Assembly (NCBI GenBank): GCA_029261995.1
Contig: JAJDAF010000055.1
Span: 62,001 to 126,000 of the forward strand
Length of the DNA: 64,000 nucleotides
From: Candidatus Zhuqueibacterota bacterium
GTDB lineage: Bacteria; Zhuqueibacterota; Zhuqueibacteria; Oceanimicrobiales; Oceanimicrobiaceae
Direction of reading: 5' to 3'
The notes below the pieces were generated by a model. That model saw only the letters and a program-made list of their open reading frames with translations. It was not told the origin of the DNA and ran no database searches. Shown in pieces: positions 61,856 through 64,000 of this stretch (the stretch's first letter is position 1; each line of letters opens with the position of its first letter). Position numbers and translations under genes: made by a program.

Positions 61856-63391
61856 TTAGATGGCTTTTGTTCTTTCGATGATGTATGGAACTCTGAGTAA
61901 GTCGTCTTTAATGTATTTAATTGTATCGGGGAGAATATTTCCAACTTTGAAATGTGCCTTCCATTCTGCAACCCCATCATAAACACATTGACGTAAGTAG
62001 TTCTTTATGCCCATGCTGCCACTCAATTCATTCCAAAATGGATGATTCTTATTGACAATAACAATAATTTCATCTCTCGATGAAGTCGAATCAGTGATAA
62101 CATATGGATCATTAACAGACATTGTATCTTCAACGTAGAGCTTGACAAGTAGAGCATTGATCTTTATCTCAAGTGGAGCGACACTCTCTACTACCGATAG
62201 TTGAATTTGCTGATTAGATTCAGTGATAACCCTTTCTGGTGGCACTTCGATTGTTTCAATTGTATCGACAAGCTCAGGTGATCTTAATTCCAGAATTAGT
62301 TCATCGAAGGCTGAATGGAAGTCTGAATCAGATGGTCCTCTTTCATCTACGGATTTGCTTCTGTACTCAACAGCGACTCTTTTGAAATCTCCGATCGCCA
62401 GTTTGATTGCTTCATCTAAATCATCTTCCTGAGTATCTTGCCATAAAATACTATCCTTTGTGTGGCTAACTTCGAAGCCATCAAGAAATAATTCCCCAAC
62501 TATTCTTTGGTTTATCAAATCATTGATCCCGCCTTCTTGCTCGCCAAAAATGCTCTCAGGCTTATATGCATCAGGAGGACACTGAATAACACGGTTTGAT
62601 TGCACTATAGAGAATCCACCCCTATTTCTTCCGCCGCTCTTTAAGATGCCGGCCCATCCAGACACATTTTTTTCAGAGACCGAAAAATCAAATGTGCGTT
62701 TGTAGATCTTACCTTCACGGTTTGGAACGAAATCTTCATTGGCAAAACCCACCCAACCGACCGGCTCGTTATTCCAGAACAAAGCGAGCTGCTTATCGTC
62801 AAGGTCAAAACGATAAATGGATGACAGATATGACTTTATCTTATGGATTGACCGGGTTTTAAAACGACGGTGCAGCTGTTCAATTCTTATTCGAGTGTAG
62901 TGCTGTTTGATATCTACATCTTTTTCATCAATTCGTAGCTCTAGGTTGCCAGCGGAAATTGAATGTGCGTTAAGTCTAAGAGTAAGTTCTTTTGAATCAT
63001 TGAGCCTTGTCGTTGTAACAGTCCATTCATCCCCTAACCAAAACGCTGCCGTCTTCATACCTAATCCATACCGGCTTCTACCGTTAGGGTTCTGAGGGGG
63101 CGAACCAATGCTAAATGCTTCCTTCAGCTTACCGCTTGACATACCAATTGAATTATCGATTATTTCAAAGTAGTCTTCTTTAAGAGATTTTTCTACACCT
63201 TTGTGATAATTTATGTGAACTTCTAACTGAGATTTCTCCTTAGTAAAGGCTCCCAATAAATCATCTCTATTGTCATAAAAGGCCTGAGTGGAATTATCCA
63301 CGAATTCGGCAAGAGCATACCAAACTTTGTAAGAAAGTCTCTTGTATGAGCCTATGATTTCTGGGGAAAACTCAATATTGATCTTCCGCAT
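61856..63391 (-). CDS. GHKL (HSP90/MORC-like) ATPase
   Basis: A 511-residue protein. The N-terminal ATPase has all Bergerat-fold boxes: LAEFVDNSTQAF (N box, Glu/Asn), FEIIDNSIGMSSGKLKEAF (Asp box) and SRYGLGMKTAAFWLGDEWT (lid and G box). A transducer-like beta segment follows (YRFDLDDKQLALFWNNEPVG). The C-terminal half ends in a zinc-free helical region with IIVIVNKNHPFWNELSGSMG. It resembles the HATPase_c_3 proteins found beside restriction or conflict nucleases. The start is two bases after the stop of the upstream nuclease-like gene, so they are coupled. AT-rich, hence probably acquired. Confidence 0.82.
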   Translation of the reverse strand: MRKINIEFSPEIIGSYKRLSYKVWYALAEFVDNSTQAFYDNRDDLLGAFTKEKSQLEVHINYHKGVEKSLKEDYFEIIDNSIGMSSGKLKEAFSIGSPPQNPNGRSRYGLGMKTAAFWLGDEWTVTTTRLNDSKELTLRLNAHSISAGNLELRIDEKDVDIKQHYTRIRIEQLHRRFKTRSIHKIKSYLSSIYRFDLDDKQLALFWNNEPVGWVGFANEDFVPNREGKIYKRTFDFSVSEKNVSGWAGILKSGGRNRGGFSIVQSNRVIQCPPDAYKPESIFGEQEGGINDLINQRIVGELFLDGFEVSHTKDSILWQDTQEDDLDEAIKLAIGDFKRVAVEYRSKSVDERGPSDSDFHSAFDELILELRSPELVDTIETIEVPPERVITESNQQIQLSVVESVAPLEIKINALLVKLYVEDTMSVNDPYVITDSTSSRDEIIVIVNKNHPFWNELSGSMGIKNYLRQCVYDGVAEWKAHFKVGNILPDTIKYIKDDLLRVPYIIERTKAI

Positions 63392-63393
63392 AA

Positions 63394-64000
63394 CTAATTT
63401 ATCTCCAGATAGTATTCGCTAGATTCAGATTGGATGAGTACGTACCTATTTTCAATTGGCAGCATATTATGACCAACGACTACCAAGAATATTCTATCTT
63501 CTTCAATTACCTTTTTCCATCTGGTTTTTTTGCCTTTATAGACAATCTCTAAGATGATATCGTGGCTTTCTTCTATAAAGTTCGGTGCAAAGACTTCCAA
63601 AATATTTGCAGAACCTCTAAGGAAGGCGCAATGAGATCTATTCTTGACAATGTGTGGTGTATGGCCCTCAACGCGATAAATATCTATTCCATTTGTACCT
63701 TTATATATTTGAAACACGCTGATAAAAGCCTGATACTTCCTCACTTTCTTCTCCCACTCTGGCATCGCTTCATTAACGATAACCATGACCTTGGGAGGAA
63801 AGTTGTCTACCATGAATACAAGCTTATCTGTATCAAGTGAACTGTTCTTTTCCTTAATATACTGCGCAACTCTATCTTTCTTATAAATCCCTGACGAGAA
63901 TACTCGAACCTGCTTTTCGACGTGATCGTCCCAGCTATGCCTCGACATCTCAACTTCTATTACATACCATTCTTGGTAGTCCTTTCTTATTAAGACGAAA
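63394..64000 (-). CDS. nuclease-like partner of GHKL ATPase, 5' end outside window
   Basis: The frame is open from the stop at 63394 to the window edge (more than 200 codons); an internal ATG at 63948 is probably not the start, because protein-like sequence continues upstream: FVLIRKDYQEWYVIEVEMSR. The EVE following a hydrophobic strand and preceding HSWDDHVEKQVRVFSSGIY is suggestive of a PD-(D/E)XK-type core, with VEKQ as the later helix. This is a guess from the pattern. The rest includes LVFMVDNFPPKVMVIVNEAM and VFQIYKGTNGIDIYRVEG. Together with the ATPase it may form a two-gene conflict system. Confidence 0.6.
   Translation of the reverse strand, partial: FVLIRKDYQEWYVIEVEMSRHSWDDHVEKQVRVFSSGIYKKDRVAQYIKEKNSSLDTDKLVFMVDNFPPKVMVIVNEAMPEWEKKVRKYQAFISVFQIYKGTNGIDIYRVEGHTPHIVKNRSHCAFLRGSANILEVFAPNFIEESHDIILEIVYKGKKTRWKKVIEEDRIFLVVVGHNMLPIENRYVLIQSESSEYYLEIN

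Overview
The window reads as a chromosomal stretch from a Gram-negative bacterium of the FCB group, resembling uncultured KSB1/Calditrichota-like or Bacteroidetes-like lineages (inference). The support is a FlgD/Por-type C-terminal sorting domain on a secreted FG-GAP protein (46133-47959) and an orphan copy (1681-1905), a TonB receptor with a carboxypeptidase-like plug extension followed by a DUF4249 lipoprotein (49686-52902), a FtsX/MacB permease, many lipoproteins, and a Bacteroidetes-style helix-turn-helix plus membrane protein (23721-25106). No rRNA, tRNA or CRISPR array was seen.

Layout. 1-3.1 kb: a truncated DUF885-like lipoprotein, an orphan sorting domain, a MITE-like palindrome and an unknown helical protein with a 21-bp tandem array upstream. 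3.4-9.2 kb: an AT-rich accessory block with a SIR2-like gene, a broken hydrolase, an S41 peptidase, an attC-like site and nested direct repeats. 9.2-29.9 kb: minus-strand secreted and envelope genes (FtsX permease, zinc peptidase, serine hydrolase, isochorismatase-like, PD40 proteins, PEP-mutase-like, PQQ-propeller, MarR, M28, CPBP, M19, vWA). 29.9-38.4 kb: a second accessory block with a decayed MNT/HEPN toxin-antitoxin pair, a secreted caspase-fold-like protein, wrecked REP-associated transposases, a DUF1566 protein, an ATPase plus TOPRIM operon, attC-like sites and an integron-integrase fragment. 38.4-39.5 kb: a second 21-bp array with a paralogue of the 2.1-2.8 kb protein. 39.6-43.4 kb: SDR, DUF1330-like and SRPBCC genes facing an AraC regulator, then a DUF1801 gene. 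43.5 kb: a third 21-bp array. 44-57 kb: serine hydrolases, FG-GAP protein, DUF1961 protein, TonB receptor/DUF4249 pair, VOC protein and an M24 peptidase. 57.4-64 kb: a TIR/NB-ARC/TPR protein, a duplicated TIR fragment, and a GHKL ATPase coupled to a partial nuclease-like gene.

Three themes run through the window. First, immunity-type genes are scattered in AT-rich patches: SIR2, ATPase/TOPRIM, TIR-NLR, GHKL/nuclease and a dead MNT/HEPN pair. Second, mobile debris is dense: REP palindromes, transposase fragments, MITE-like elements, attC-like sites and a truncated IntI. Third, the most unusual feature is a two-part module seen twice: an exactly 21-bp-periodic tandem array directly upstream of, and co-oriented with, a gene for a helical protein of about 235 residues with conserved ends. 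A third array has no such partner gene.
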